A DNA stretch of 64,000 nt, taken from NCBI GenBank assembly GCA_022606425.2, contig JAHDVF020000937.1, forward strand, positions 248,001 through 312,000, written 5' to 3'. This DNA comes from Lepidostoma basale. Its lineage: Eukaryota > Arthropoda > Insecta > Trichoptera > Lepidostomatidae. The notes under the pieces were generated by a model. It was not told the origin of the DNA. It was given only the letters and a program-made list of their open reading frames with translations, and did not search any database. Both the position numbers and the translations under genes were made by a program. Below are positions 10,510-20,354 of this stretch, piece after piece (the first letter of the stretch is position 1; each line of letters opens with the position of its first letter).

Positions 10510-11120
10510 TTGATTCGGGGCAGACTCGAAAGTGGTTCTGTGATATGGAGTCCACACGAGGCGAGATATTCCGTTATGCTGGAGAAGGTTCAGAAAAAAG
10601 TTCTGAGGTATCTCTACACGAGGGAGTATGGTAGTTATCCGTGGCTTTATCCCACGGCATTTCTTTTAGGAATGCTCGGAACCAATTCTTTATAGTTTCG
10701 AAGAGATGTGCATCTCATTACCCATTTCTTTAAATTAATCAGGGGATATTTCGAGAACTCGGCCGTGCTAGAGGGTGTTGGTCTCTTTGTCCCTGATAGA
10801 TTTCTCCGTCAGCGGCAGCACAGATTGTTTTACCTACCGGCCACCAAAACCAATCTGCCTCTGGTGACACCGGTGGGAAGAGCAATTAGTCTGCTGAACG
10901 CGGTCTCCTCGGAGATCGACGTCTTTTATATTAGTGAAGGTACGTTTAGGAGACAAATACTCTTGACTTTAGAAAGTATCTTGTCTTCCTAATGTCGAAC
11001 CATCTCTAATGCGTTCCTGTTATTATGTTGTATTTTTATAATATTTTTATTTTAAAAAATTTGCTATTTGCAATGTATTTTGAGTTAATAAACTGATTTG
11101 ATTTGATCTGATTTGATTTT
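10510..11120 (+). mobile_element. LINE 3' end with (TTTGA)n tail
   Basis: Translates SGSVIWSPHEARYSVMLEKV, QKKVLRYLYTREYG, a TAG at 10693, then HLITHFFKLIRGYFENSAVL, RFLRQRQHRLFYLPATKTN and LLNAVSSEIDVFYISEG before TAA at 10990. The SVIWSP...LEKVQKKVLR region is the usual segment after the RT palm and thumb in Jockey, I or Loa-type LINEs. The tail at 11087-11120 repeats GATTT/TTTGA. A second copy is at 21.32-21.82 kb, minus. Confidence 0.75.
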
Positions 11121-11159
11121 TCCGACATTTAAAATAAAATGATACACTTTTCCAGTTCT

Positions 11160-11400
11160 AAATCGATTACAATATCGATCTCCCGATGATGAAGGTGGAA
11201 AACCTTCCATAGTTTATCTAAACTTAAAAAAATGTTATGGTATGGAAATCCACAGTGTTAACGCTTTAAGTTTATAAAATAAAAAGATGACAATACAGTT
11301 TATATTTATATTATCCAACTGATGATGCAGGTTAAAATGAACGGAAAACAAAGTTTCGGGAAAATAATAAAATCCTAGCTGGAGAATAGTTGACTTACAA
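11160..11400. repeat. F5 foldback remnant
   Basis: CCGATGATGAAGG with its stem II partner CCTTC is present at 11184-11206, but GAAAC has become CATAG, so the motif is dead. The family terminus TATGGAAATCCACAGTGTTA follows at about 11240. A weak CTGATGATGC occurs at 11319. Confidence 0.45.
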
Positions 11401-11589
11401 AACAACATCACTGTTTAGTGCTAAAAGTAAAAATAGACAGTATATTATTGTCCAACCTCCTATAGGAGAGGACCAAGAAGAAGAAGGAAAAAATAATAAT
11501 ACGTAGATATTATTAAATTTTAATTAGTTAATATAATATAATATGTGTTAACTCTATCAAAAAATCCCTAAAACCAAAAATAATCTATT

Positions 11590-11862
11590 TAATATAAATA
11601 TTCAGGTAAAATGATAGAGAAAGTATGTGTAAATGATGTAACAAAACAAGAAATGGAGGAAGACCGAGGAAAACGTGGCATGATCAAATCAATCAAATAT
11701 TAAATGCTGGCCACGTGAGGAGTCTGAGAAATCAACGTGCGTACATGATACGATAAATGAATGTTGTAGCGAGAGAACATGTCAGAAAAGAACAGTGTGG
11801 CGGTCCATTCTTTCTGCAAACCCCTTTCGGGGAGATGGCGTGATGGTTAGTTAGTTATTTAG
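11590..11862 (+). mobile_element. RTE-a LINE 3' end
   Basis: Encodes broken TRNGGRPRKTWHDQINQIL and MNVVAREHVRKE-like blocks and ends GATGGCGTGATGGTTAGTTAG. Inactive remnant. Confidence 0.7.
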
Positions 11863-12348
11863 TAACTCCATTTCAGCCACTGATTGTCCCTATTTCGCTT
11901 TTGCATGATTCGGGAACAGTCCTGTACATATGTTACATACAGTGTTCTGTATGTCGCTTTCTCCATTACAATATGAGTGTTATTTTTATTTTTCTTTCCT
12001 AAATTTTCATTTTCAAAGCGACATTGAAGAATGTTCCTGGCAAATTTTCGTTTAACTCACACGTCGGGAAAAATGGTTGTCTCATGAATATTTTCGTATT
12101 TTGTATTGTCACATATATATTATGTGTGCTGTTATTACCAATTTATTATCGTAGAGGGAAACTCGAACACATAACAGGATCGTGAAACCCGTTTTCGTTT
12201 TTCTTTGAAGCGAAACTATATAATTCACAGATATTAAATAAAATATCGATTGTTAACTATTCCCGAAACTTCCATCTGGGATCGGTGGCCGTATTGTGAA
12301 GAAGAGCGTCCTGTGATGTATTCTTATCTCATTTTGACCTACGCTAAC

Positions 12349-12482
12349 TGACCATTACGCCGTTTCCCCGCAGGCAGAGAGAATGACCCGCCATACTGTT
12401 CTATCCTGACATAATTCGCGCGCTTCTTCTACATTCAAACACCGTGACACGCACGCGCGTCGATTGTTTCGCTTTCGAGAAG
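12349..12482 (-). mobile_element. RTE-a LINE 3' end
   Basis: Reverse complement of the RTE-a terminus and last codons, truncated where it meets the next element. Confidence 0.65.
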
Positions 12483-12720
12483 AGTGGCAGCGTAAAAATG
12501 GCGCTGGGCGGGCCATGACGTTCGCAGCTTTGACGATAGATTATAAAAACGCCTTATTTGATGACGTTCTAAGATGGCGATCCGAAACCCAGGACGTGGG
12601 ACGATATTGAAGAGACCGCTAGAAAGAAATTCATGCGTGTTGCCCAGGATCGACAGACAAGGAAGCAGATGAAGGAAGCATACGGCCAGGAGTGGACGGC
12701 TTCAGACTGACGAATAATGA
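12483..12720 (+). mobile_element. RTE-like LINE C-terminal fragment
   Basis: Last 42 codons readable in one frame: PRTWDDIEETARKKFMRVAQ, DRQTRKQMKEAYGQEWTASD, stop at 12708-12710. RWxDDIEETA...AQDRxxWxxMxEAY is the terminal motif of RTE-c-like families. The upstream part is frameshifted. Confidence 0.7.
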
Positions 12721-12779
12721 TAGTATAGAATGCAATTAAATGAGAAAAAAGCAGCAAAACTTAAACTCAAATGTAGAAT

Positions 12780-13320
12780 AAAAATTGCTGGCGTATGAAT
12801 AGATTGTAAAGTACCAAAATTCATGTTTATACTGTTATTATTGTATATTGTAAAAAAAACACAATGCATGAAATATGATCGTTATAAAAATGAGAAAATT
12901 TTGAATAGCGATCGCGCGTCCAACTACCCTTTGTTGAAAAATTTTACCATACGAGTATTTCTATTATATATTATAGCAGTCGACTGCCTGGTAGATTAAT
13001 TGTACGTCTTTTGAATAGAGCACATTGCGAATTCTAAGTTAAAATAATAATCGTGCTGTAATTTATCGAAAAACATAAATTATATAAGAAACGAAATACG
13101 TGGGATCATTATTTAAATATGTTAATTATAAAAGTGTGTATACCTAAACCGCCCTTTACGTAAGGAAAAGTATTTTTTACACGAATTGTTTTTTTAACCT
13201 ACTTAACTGGTGTACTCGTATAAGCTAACAAAAAAATCAATATTTACAGAAAGTCAGAAATGTATTAATGCTTTAGAAAATCTAATTAAAATCTATCAGT
13301 ATAAAATAAAATCTTCTCCC
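12780..13320. other. intergenic, nothing recognised
   Basis: AT-rich, with no domain-bearing frame and no repeat arm recognised. Confidence 0.35.
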
Positions 13321-13329
13321 TTTCCTTTC

Positions 13330-13690
13330 TATTGGTCTAGGTCGTTTGACCTGTTTGTGACAGTGAGTTGGTCCTAGGATAAAAATGTCCAGCAATCCCT
13401 TCATTTCTTCGGCGGCATTTCGTCTCTAGCTGCTGTTGAGGTTTCCTTTTTTTTAATCTGCTAGTTTCGTATCTTCCTTGAGTTCCCATGGTCTCTCCGA
13501 GAGTGCAGTTTTCTTCCTTCCCCCTCGCTATTTCTTCAACACAACAGACATACCTTATCATATCATTTTTGATTCGATCTCTGAGATATATGCCTGCGGT
13601 GTAGCGCAGGGTTTTTATATCTGCCACTCTGAGAAGGTTAGTCCTGTTGGTATCGGCTCTCATTTATTTTCCATACATCATTATTGGGAG
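13330..13690 (-). mobile_element. RTE-like LINE C-terminal fragment
   Basis: 108-residue frame (13337-13663, minus) with RVADIKTLRYTAGIYLRDRI and KNDMIRY, matching the LRxxAGxxLRDRxRND motif. The downstream part is frame-shifted and unusual in composition. Confidence 0.6.
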
Positions 13691-13818
13691 AACGCATGCC
13701 CTCTACACCCTGACCTTACTTTCGATTAGCATGTATTTGTTTCTGTATGAGCAAGCAGCTACAGCTGTCGCTTTAGTGGTTTGTGCTCGCACTTCACTAT
13801 ATAGGTCTTTTTAAAAAA

Positions 13819-14400
13819 AACTAACTAACTAACTAACCATCACGCCGTCTCCCCGAAGGGGTAGGCAGAAAGAATGGACTGCCACACCTTTCTTTCCTGA
13901 CATATTTCTCTCGCTTCCTCAACATTCATACATCGTGTCATGCACGCGCGTCGATTTCTCTGACTCCTCACATGGCCGACATTCAATATTTGATTTATTT
14001 GATCGTGCCACGTTTTCCTCGGTCTTCCTCTATTTCTGGTTCCATTTACATCATTAACATATAATTTTTTTACCATTCTTTCTTCATTCATTCTTTCCGT
14101 ATGTCCAAACCATCTTAATGATCCTTTCATTATTTTGTTCATGACACCATCATTCGCACCGCATTCACTTCTTATATTTTCATTCGACACTCTATCATAC
14201 ACAGAATATCCACACATTCGTCTAAGAGATCTCATTTCTACTGCATTTATTCTACTTTCATCCTTCTTTTGCCAGTTCCATGCTTCGCTTCCATACATAA
14301 GGGTCGGTAGAAGAACACCATTGTGCACTGCCATTCTAGCTTTTTTGGATAGGTTTTTGTTTGCGATGACAACTTTAAGTGCACCATTCACTTTTTTTCA
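13819..14400 (-). mobile_element. RTE-a LINE, best-preserved C-terminal domain
   Basis: A 183-residue open frame (13840-14391, minus) runs KKARMAVHNGVLLPTLMYGS, EAWNWQKKDESRINAVEMRS, LRRMCGYSVYDRVSNENIRS, GSLRWFGHTERM, RNRGRPRKTWHDQINQIL, RACMTRCMNVEEAREICQER and ends just before the (TTAG)n tail. It is the reference copy for about 25 RTE-a fragments here. The very short 3' UTR and tetranucleotide tail are typical of the RTE clade. The element is 5'-truncated, with no endonuclease or RT core, so it is not autonomous. Confidence 0.85.
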
Positions 14401-14409
14401 TTTTTTTAA

Positions 14410-14515
14410 TGTATACAAATACTGGATTTTACCCATTACGGGTGTATTAATCATTAAGAATCAATACACCCGTAATGGGTAAAATCCAGAATTTGTCTAC
14501 AAGTATTTGTATACA
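14410..14515. repeat. hairpin MITE J
   Basis: Arms 14410-14450 and 14463-14515 are inverted copies with core TGGATTTTACCCATTACGGG. The left arm lacks about 12 bases of the right arm. It abuts the 5' end of the RTE-a copy. A complete relative is at 28.18 kb. Confidence 0.75.
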
Positions 14516-14560
14516 TAAAAAAAATGTTGTATAAAAATTGGTCAAAATTAAAAAAAAAAA

Positions 14561-15400
14561 TCATATAAAAATTGGAGAGTTTTCTCCTGGCCTTATCTAG
14601 TAATATGTGATAATTTGGTTGATAGCCTTTCACATTACATCAATAAAAAAATTCTGCTTAATTGGTAGAAATAAAATCATTGTTCATAATTCGACCACTG
14701 AGACCAAGGACAATTTAATAAAAAAATACAGTGTGAGCAGAAATAACTCATTATTATACAGAAAGAACCAGGTCGTGTTCAGGATTGTGCACATGGATGG
14801 GGAGCCAAGCGTTATGTCCCCTAAACCACCACTGGAAGCTATTTGATCTACAAGATTCCTGAATTTAAAGAACTATTGATTCTTGAAAACGCACTTTATC
14901 ATTCTGCGATAAAACAATAAAATATATATTCTCCAAAAAAAGTAAAAACAAAGATGTTTATGAATATACCTACTTTTTTATTATTTTGCTTGTTGTTTTT
15001 CAAAAGAGATGATATTTTTTTAGACACAAATTTTAAGGATTAATTGTATCTCAATAGAGACGAAGATGCAAATTGGAAACAGAATATGGTGATCGAGGTG
15101 TTTACAGGACTTATGACCTGTCATTGGTTGGGTTAAGCGCACGCTTTATGTAATAAAACATTACCCATTCCACCTTTTCTTACGACCACCATGTCTGACA
15201 AATTTTTGGAAGTTGTATATATGTTAATATGTAACACCAAACTTCACATGCTAGTTTCAATCTACACACTAGTGTCATCTATGAATATTGGATTTAAGCA
15301 TTAAGCAGAAGATCTTTTTATTTATTAACGCAATGTGAAAGGCTACCGCCATTAACGTATTGCTAGATAACGCCTGGAGATGTCACTCCAATTTATATGA
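14561..15400. mobile_element. TIR DNA element, non-autonomous, about 840 bp
   Basis: Inverted termini of about 100 bases at 14561-14660 and 15300-15400 share TAGCCTTTCACATT and TTCTGCTTAAT. Inside lies a D-family unit starting near 15040 (CAATAGAGACGAAGATGCAA). No transposase frame. A right-end fragment recurs at 28.06-28.15 kb. Confidence 0.65.
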
Positions 15401-15756
15401 AGGATTATCGTGTAAAAATAAATTTAGTATTGTGTACAATTTAAAAGTAATATATGCCACAAACCAAAACACAACATAAATTGTTTCAACATCTAGCGAG
15501 TGGTTTTATGTAATTCCACAAATGTGAACATATTCGTAAATATTTTAGTATGAAACGTAAGTTTGAATGTTCAGATAAGGCGAGGAAATCTCGTTCCTAA
15601 AATATACGAATCGTGCTTGGTCGAAATAAATTATTCAACGAAATACTTTGGATGTAAACGAAAAAAAACTTAATAGTCATATGGATCTTTCGAAGAAATT
15701 ACGATCACACATGAACATTTTGTATTTTGTCATAACATTAGCAAACACAATAATAC

Positions 15757-16042
15757 ACAAAAGTCCGGATCGTCCAGCCTACAACATATGCACTATCTAA
15801 ATGAACATTATGTGTTATATTGTATTTTATATTATTTGTTTTAGATTTATTTTGTGGACGTTGGACGATCGATGTGTGCTCGGGAGATGCTCATTGGTGG
15901 CGATGAGGTTCGCAACCCATCACACTGCGTCTCCCGCGGGGGCAAAGAGAAGGAGTGCCGCATCGGTTTAAGTGTGGCAGTCCATTCATTCTGCCTAACT
16001 CTTCGGAAGGACGGCGTGATGGTTAGTTAGTTAGTTAGTTAG
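15757..16042 (+). mobile_element. SINE ending in the RTE-a tail
   Basis: Starts near CACAAAAGTCCGGATCGT, carries GAGGTTCGCAACCC (close to a pol III B box), CGTCTCCCGCGGGG, and ends with the RTE-a 3' terminus GTGGCAGTCCATTCATTCTG...GGCGTGATGG plus (TTAG)4. Sharing a partner LINE's 3' end is the normal way SINEs borrow LINE machinery. Other copies: 37.63-38.04 and 41.80-41.94 kb. Confidence 0.75.
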
Positions 16043-16049
16043 ACAAACA

Positions 16050-16800
16050 AAACAAACGTATTATCTAAAAAAATAATTCTTCACAGTGTTTTCTGTATTA
16101 ATTTAACATACTTCTTAGGTTTAATTATACACAGAGTTCAAAAAGGATAATGTGTTGCAGCCTTCCTGAAAACTTTCCTAAAGTCCAAGCTTCTGTCCAG
16201 AAACATCAAGCCGTGCATTTAAATATAAGCTAGTGTTGACATATTGCTTTTGAGTTAAGGACAATGACTCTTAAATAATAATAATGAATCTAGTGTTTTG
16301 AGAATGTGATCCTAAGATTGATCCTGGTACCCATACCTGATGTCGCAGCGGAAACTTGAAGACATAAGAGCAACCAAGAAACCCATAAGCCAGTTATAAC
16401 GAGCACCATGAAAGATGGTAGGCATTGGTCACGTATGTCGAACCGATGAGACTAGAGCAAACACGACCTTGTACGTGTCAATGATGTAATAATAACGCGT
16501 CAATAATCAACCGGACTAAGAATTCTAAGAAGGCCTAGTGAGCACCTAATGGATAATGTTCTGGCTGGTCTGGCTAAGCTGAGCGAAAGGGACTGCTAGG
16601 AGCAAAAGGTGCAGAATCGAGGAGCTTAGAATAACATCAACAAAGAGGCTAAAACCGTTCAAGTGTTGAACAATCATCTAAATAAGTATCGGGTTTTTCA
16701 TTAAGAGCGCTCGAACTTTAAAATGAAATAAAACCACCTGTCTAAGTGACATTGCCACAATTTTTACATTTTTTTAAAGGATATTTAATGACATTACGTA
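16050..16800. other. intergenic, nothing recognised
   Basis: No coding domain, RNA gene or clear repeat arm found. Short frames only. Confidence 0.35.
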
Positions 16801-16841
16801 TGGAATATAATTTCGGCCAAATGGCCGCTGTGGCTTCGCTA

Positions 16842-16962
16842 CATGTCGCCTTGCGAGGGTAGTTTGAAAATTACCCTCACAAGGCGAAACAAATTTGTCA
16901 CTATTTATACAATTTATAAGCTGTTTGAGAATGCCCTCGCAACGCGAAACAAATTTTTCACT
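16842..16962 (+). repeat. F6 foldback with two tandem hammerhead-like motifs
   Basis: A minus-strand half (GTCGCCTTGCGAGGGTA) faces a plus-strand motif at 16857-16906, which is followed about 61 bases later by a second motif at 16925-16959 with core TTGAGAA, GAAA at 16946-16949 and a mutated triplet TTC. Confidence 0.5.
16857..16906 (+). ncRNA. hammerhead-like motif, F6, 7-bp stem I
   Basis: Stem I GGGTAGT (16857-16863) pairs with ACTATTT (16900-16906): four Watson-Crick and three G-U pairs. Core TTGAAAA (16864-16870), stem II CCT/AGG with loop CACA, GAAA (16886-16889), perfect 10-base palindrome ACAAATTTGT and GTC ending at 16899. C3 and G8 of the canonical core are T and A, which can still pair. 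Confidence 0.5.
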
Positions 16963-17215
16963 ACACTACACTACAATTTATATAAATTAAATCAAGTAAA
17001 ACCACTAAACAATCATGTTTACTATTATAAATTAAGTTCGGAGTTGTCTATTTTGAAGACAACTCCGATTAATATTAAAATATCATATTTTCCTAACCTT
17101 TTTATCTATTCACACTGCTTGCTATTCATTCGTCCAAACCATCGCAGTGACCCCCTGATGAATACAAAGAGCAATGCTATTGTTTCACACTACATTTTAT
17201 CACGCCTTATAGTAA

Positions 17216-17419
17216 GGCCACGAACACAGTGAAGCTATGAGCAGAGCGTTAGGGAGCTTACGATTCGCTTCACTGTGTGCACTCTCATATGATTATACCT
17301 ACGTGTGCAGTTTTGTAGCTGTCCAACGCTTTGAGCACCGCTTTGCGCAACGCTTTGCGCACCGCTTAGCGCACCGCTTTGCGCACCGCTCCGCTTATAG
17401 CTTCACTGTGTTCGTGGCC
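17216..17419. mobile_element. PIF/Harbinger-like MITE, TAA target duplication
   Basis: 204 bp with 20-bp inverted ends GGCCACGAACACAGTGAAGC, flanked by TAA at 17213-17215 and 17420-17422. The 3-bp TAA duplication and GGCC ends fit the PIF/Harbinger group. No transposase. It contains the minisatellite listed next. Confidence 0.75.
17324..17395. repeat. 12-bp minisatellite, 6 units
   Basis: Six units of consensus CACCGCTTTGCG with few changes (CAACGC, TTAGCG and a diverged last unit). GC-rich inside an AT-rich MITE. Confidence 0.85.
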
Positions 17420-17877
17420 TAAGGTGAAATATGTTATTCTCATTAAATATTATATAATAAAATGTTTCATTAATATTAATTATAATATTTAAATTTATTC
17501 CCGTTTGAGATAAAACTAGTTTGAAATCTATATATTTTTTTATTCATTGATTGTCAACCATTGACGCTTCCACCCAACAACCGAATTTTCCCAATTCACG
17601 CGAAATTACCTTCTCCTTTTAACGTTTCATATAAACGCGATGTTTGAATACACAGTTTGCTTTATTTTACGATGCGAAGTAAAGCAAGATGTCCGATCGA
17701 TATCTCCAATAGAACAGAATAAATATTATGAATAATAACATTATTTTATTTGCCCTGCCTTGTTTACTTCGTGAGCCCTTTGCAGGCTTAAGTTAGCTTT
17801 TGATTAAATTGAATACTTATATTTCAGGGTGGATATTAATATTTGATGTAAAGTTACCAGTACACGGTGAATAATAA

Positions 17878-18110
17878 GAAATGTAACATAACATGTTAAA
17901 TTATTAATACGAATAAAAACATCTGTTTTCTTTACGTTTATCGCCAATTAAATGTAACATAACATAGTAACATATTAAATCAATAATACGAATGAAAACA
18001 TCTGTTTTCTAAACGTTTTATTATATTTTATGGGACATGTTTAGTTTTGCTTATTTGATAATGCCTTTGCAAGGCGAAACATATCATTCCCGTAAACTAC
18101 GAGTATAATA
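17878..18110. repeat. F6 element with duplicated end
   Basis: The block AATACGAATGAAAACATCTG followed by TTTTCT occurs twice in direct orientation (about 17910 and 17985), preceded each time by ATGTAACATAACAT. The hammerhead-like part follows. Confidence 0.6.
18052..18090 (+). ncRNA. hammerhead-like motif, F6
   Basis: Core TTGATAA (18055-18061), extra T, perfect stem II GCCTT/AAGGC with loop TGC, GAAA (18076-18079), ACATAT then C. The usual ACATGTC has become ACATATC. Stem I has two pairs. Confidence 0.45.
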
Positions 18111-18129
18111 TAATATAACTTCTAGAAAC

Positions 18130-18320
18130 GTTGTAAACGGAACAAGATACAGAGAAATGCCGAGAAAACGTGGTATGATCAAATCAATCAAATATTAAAT
18201 GTCGGCCACGTGAGAAGTCTGAGAAATCGACGTACGTGCATGACACTATGCATGAATGTTGAGGAAACAATACGTCAGGAAAGAACAGTGTGTCAGTTCA
18301 TCCTTTCTGCCTACTTCTCT
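18130..18320 (+). mobile_element. RTE-a LINE 3' end
   Basis: Codes broken EMPRKRGMIKSIKY/HDQINQIL and CMNVEETIRQER-like blocks. The terminus is diverged and the TTAG tail lost. Confidence 0.65.
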
Positions 18321-18436
18321 GATTAGAGAGGCTGATTATGTAGTGAAATAAAGGGGAATCCGTTGGTGTCCATTATTTGAATATGACTACTCGAATGTGG
18401 AAAAGATAGTGATTAATTAAACAAACAAAAAAAAAT

Positions 18437-18950
18437 CGCCAGTACGGAATTCTACACTGTTAACGCCTTAAGATATTTAAAAAAAAGAGAAATGTAGGTG
18501 TAAAATAGCAGGCAAGACACTGAGAGATCGCGCGAGGAACACCAGAATAAGAGAGATGTGTGAAGCTGAGGATATTATAAGATGGAGTGGACAGCGAAGG
18601 AGGGACTTGTACGGACATGTTCAAATAATGGACACCACCAAACACCTTACATATTCTTTCTCACGGGACTCGCTCGCGAGGAAGACCTCCTAAAATATGG
18701 GAGCAACCCTCTGGAGAACAGACCACACATATCTACAGCAAGGAAGAAGATAAATGATTTACTATCCCGAATACGTATATATAGTAATAACGTCCAAATT
18801 GGACCACGTCTCTATAATCTGTTGTCGAACGTTCTGTCGTCTGGATCACTATCAACATCATAATAACATTTTTTGATCTATAATAAAAAATCATACAAAA
18901 ATGTTAACTTTTTGAACGCTAAGGCATTAACACTGTGGAATTCCATAGTA
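18437..18950. repeat. F5 foldback arms enclosing an RTE-e fragment
   Basis: Inverted termini GGAATTCTACACTGTTAACG (about 18445) and CATTAACACTGTGGAATTCC (about 18925). The interior, about 18490-18750 (+), is a degenerate RTE-e piece reading CKIAGKTLRDRARNTRIREM then LYGHVQ. Confidence 0.6.
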
Positions 18951-19012
18951 ATATACTTGGGAAAATGAGAATGACTTTGTTTAATTCACTAATTATTTAA
19001 AAAAATTAAAAA

Positions 19013-19051
19013 ACACGACATGTTTCGGAGGATACCTATGTCTTCAGGTGT
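19013..19051 (-). ncRNA. hammerhead ribozyme-like motif, F4, left arm
   Basis: Minus strand: stem I ACAC/GTGT (4 bp), core CTGAAGA (rc of 19041-19047), stem II reduced to AGG/CCT, GAAA (rc of 19023-19026), ACATGT and GTC (rc of 19017-19019). Core and cleavage site intact. Stem II is weaker than at 36.97 kb. Confidence 0.55.
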
Positions 19052-19236
19052 AAAAATATAATGAAAACTAAAGAAAGAAAGACTAATATAAAAACGCATT
19101 TAAAATTCGATACAATAATTCAAATTTAAAAATGAAAACAAATAGCCCAGGTTAATTTTTAAATTAGAATTATTGTATCGAATTTTAAATGCGTTTTTAA
19201 ATTAGTCGTTCTTTGTTTAGTTTTTATTATATTTTT

Positions 19237-19524
19237 ACACCTGAAGATCAGTGGCGGTACTCCCATAGAAGCCCGGCTTGCGTAAGAAATTTTGAATCAA
19301 AACCTCTTCTGACTTACAGAGGTTCAGCTCTTGTGGCTATTCCTCTTGCGTTTGATAGGAACATTGTTGGAAGGTGATTTGGTGGATTGTTGGTTTATGC
19401 GGGGGCATGATAACTCAGATTTGGGGGTTTTGATTCAAAATTTCTTACGCAAGCCGAGCTTCTAGGCTTCTATGGGAGTACCGCCACTGCTGAAGATGGA
19501 GGTATCCTCCGAAACATGTCGTGT
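19237..19524 (+). ncRNA. hammerhead-like motif, F4, split by hAT MITE
   Basis: Stem I ACAC and the first CTGAAGAT lie at 19237-19248. After the MITE the duplicated CTGAAGAT (19490-19497) continues into GGAGG/CCTCC stem II, GAAA (19511-19514), ACATGT, GTC and GTGT. Removing MITE and one duplication gives a fully canonical F4 motif, so this insertion disabled it. Confidence 0.6.
19249..19489. mobile_element. hAT-type MITE with 8-bp target duplication
   Basis: 241 bp, ends CAGTGGCGGTACTCCC / GGGAGTACCGCCACTG, flanked by perfect CTGAAGAT at 19241-19248 and 19490-19497. CAGTGG-type ends and 8-bp duplications are diagnostic of hAT. The inverted ends extend about 50 bases. The middle (about 19310-19420) matches the 3' part of a Jockey-like LINE also seen at 31.7, 39.0 and 60.9 kb. 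A solo left end is at 38.18 kb. Confidence 0.85.
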
Positions 19525-19646
19525 TTTTTAATAATTAGTGGATTAAACAAAGTAATTTTCAATTTCCTAAATACTCGTATATTAAAAACGTTAATAACTG
19601 TTAATGAAAAAACTTTGTTTTTATATCACAATTGTATTTATTTTAC

Positions 19647-19682
19647 GACAGCTGTTTCATCAACCAATGTTGACATCATCAG
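19647..19682 (-). ncRNA. hammerhead ribozyme-like motif, F3, left arm
   Basis: Minus strand: CTGATGA (rc of 19676-19682), extra T, stem II GTCAAC/GTTGAT (6 pairs, loop ATTG), GAAA (rc of 19655-19658), palindrome ACAGCTGT and GTC (rc of 19647-19649). All invariant core residues are present. Stem I is short: two pairs next to the core, then mismatches. Confidence 0.65.
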
Positions 19683-19699
19683 GTGTTTGATGATCATAA

Positions 19700-19732
19700 T
19701 GATGTCAACATTGGTTGATGGAACAGCTGTCG
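19700..19732 (+). ncRNA. inactivated hammerhead-like motif, F3, right arm
   Basis: Same layout as the left arm, but the core reads ATAATGA for CTGATGA (C3 and G5 lost) and GAAA reads GGAA. Stem II and ACAGCTGTC remain. Expected to be inactive. Confidence 0.55.
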
Positions 19733-19841
19733 TAAAATAAGTACAATCGTGATATAAAAACAAAGTTTTTTCATTAACAGTTATAGAATGTTAAAGTATC
19801 TTAGTGTTTCGGCCAAAACAATGGACTATTAAAAATGTTAA

Positions 19842-20354
19842 CTTATAAAATATTGTACGCAAAACATTTGTTGTATATTATAGATTAAATGTTTTAAAGA
19901 CACAAAGTAAATAAAAACATTATTGTTATGCATTCAAACAGCGTAACGTAGCCTGTTCGCAGAATTGGTTAGTGCCGCGGTTACGGGCGAGATAGGCCGA
20001 CAACGCGCAAGAGTAAACAAACAAAAGACTGCGTTGTGTTTCTTTTTTCGAATATATTATGATTCGGGATGAATGGACTGCTGAAAGTTTACGTTCCTGT
20101 GTCTCAGACACGCGGACTGAGCAAACAAGGCGAGGCTGGCGGATCGATCAGGGGGCCATATGCAATTAATCTCCCTCATCCGGGCTCATTGGCTAGAGCG
20201 CCATACACGGACGAATAAAATACAAATAAAAAAAATATTAAATAAAATATTCGTTCAATAGTTACAGCTTATACCAGCTTTTAAATGTATTTAAAAAAAA
20301 ATAATGAAGACGAATAAAAACGTCTGTTTTCTAGAAGTTTTATTATAACTAGTA
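19842..20354. other. single-copy-like sequence and F6 end fragment
   Basis: Mostly unremarkable. GC-richer around 19940-20180 without a recognisable domain. At about 20300-20345 an F6 end (GACGAATAAAAACGTCTG) is present without its ribozyme-like part. Confidence 0.35.

Larger units (their letters stand above)
18971..19560. repeat. F4 foldback element, hAT MITE inside
   Basis: Inverted arms share ACTTTGTTTAAT and ACACGACATGTTTCGGAGGA. Each arm has a hammerhead-like motif. The inner arm segments (TTAAAATTCGATACAATAAT) are also inverted copies about 60 bases apart. The right motif is interrupted by the MITE at 19249-19489. Confidence 0.75.
19595..19827. repeat. F3 foldback element with 14-bp flanking repeat
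   Basis: Bounded by ATTAAAAACGTTAA (19581-19594) and ATTAAAAATGTTAA (19828-19841), a likely 14-bp target duplication with one mismatch. Arms share AACTTTGTTTTTATATCAC and the hammerhead-like part. Only the right end has the terminus TTTCGGCCAAAACAATGG. Confidence 0.7.

Noticed and set aside
13840..14391. 183-residue frame as an active retrotransposon protein
   Set aside because: It contains only the post-RT segment. Endonuclease and RT motifs are absent.
17324..17395. CRISPR-like array
   Set aside because: Units are contiguous 12-mers without spacers, in a eukaryotic MITE: a minisatellite.
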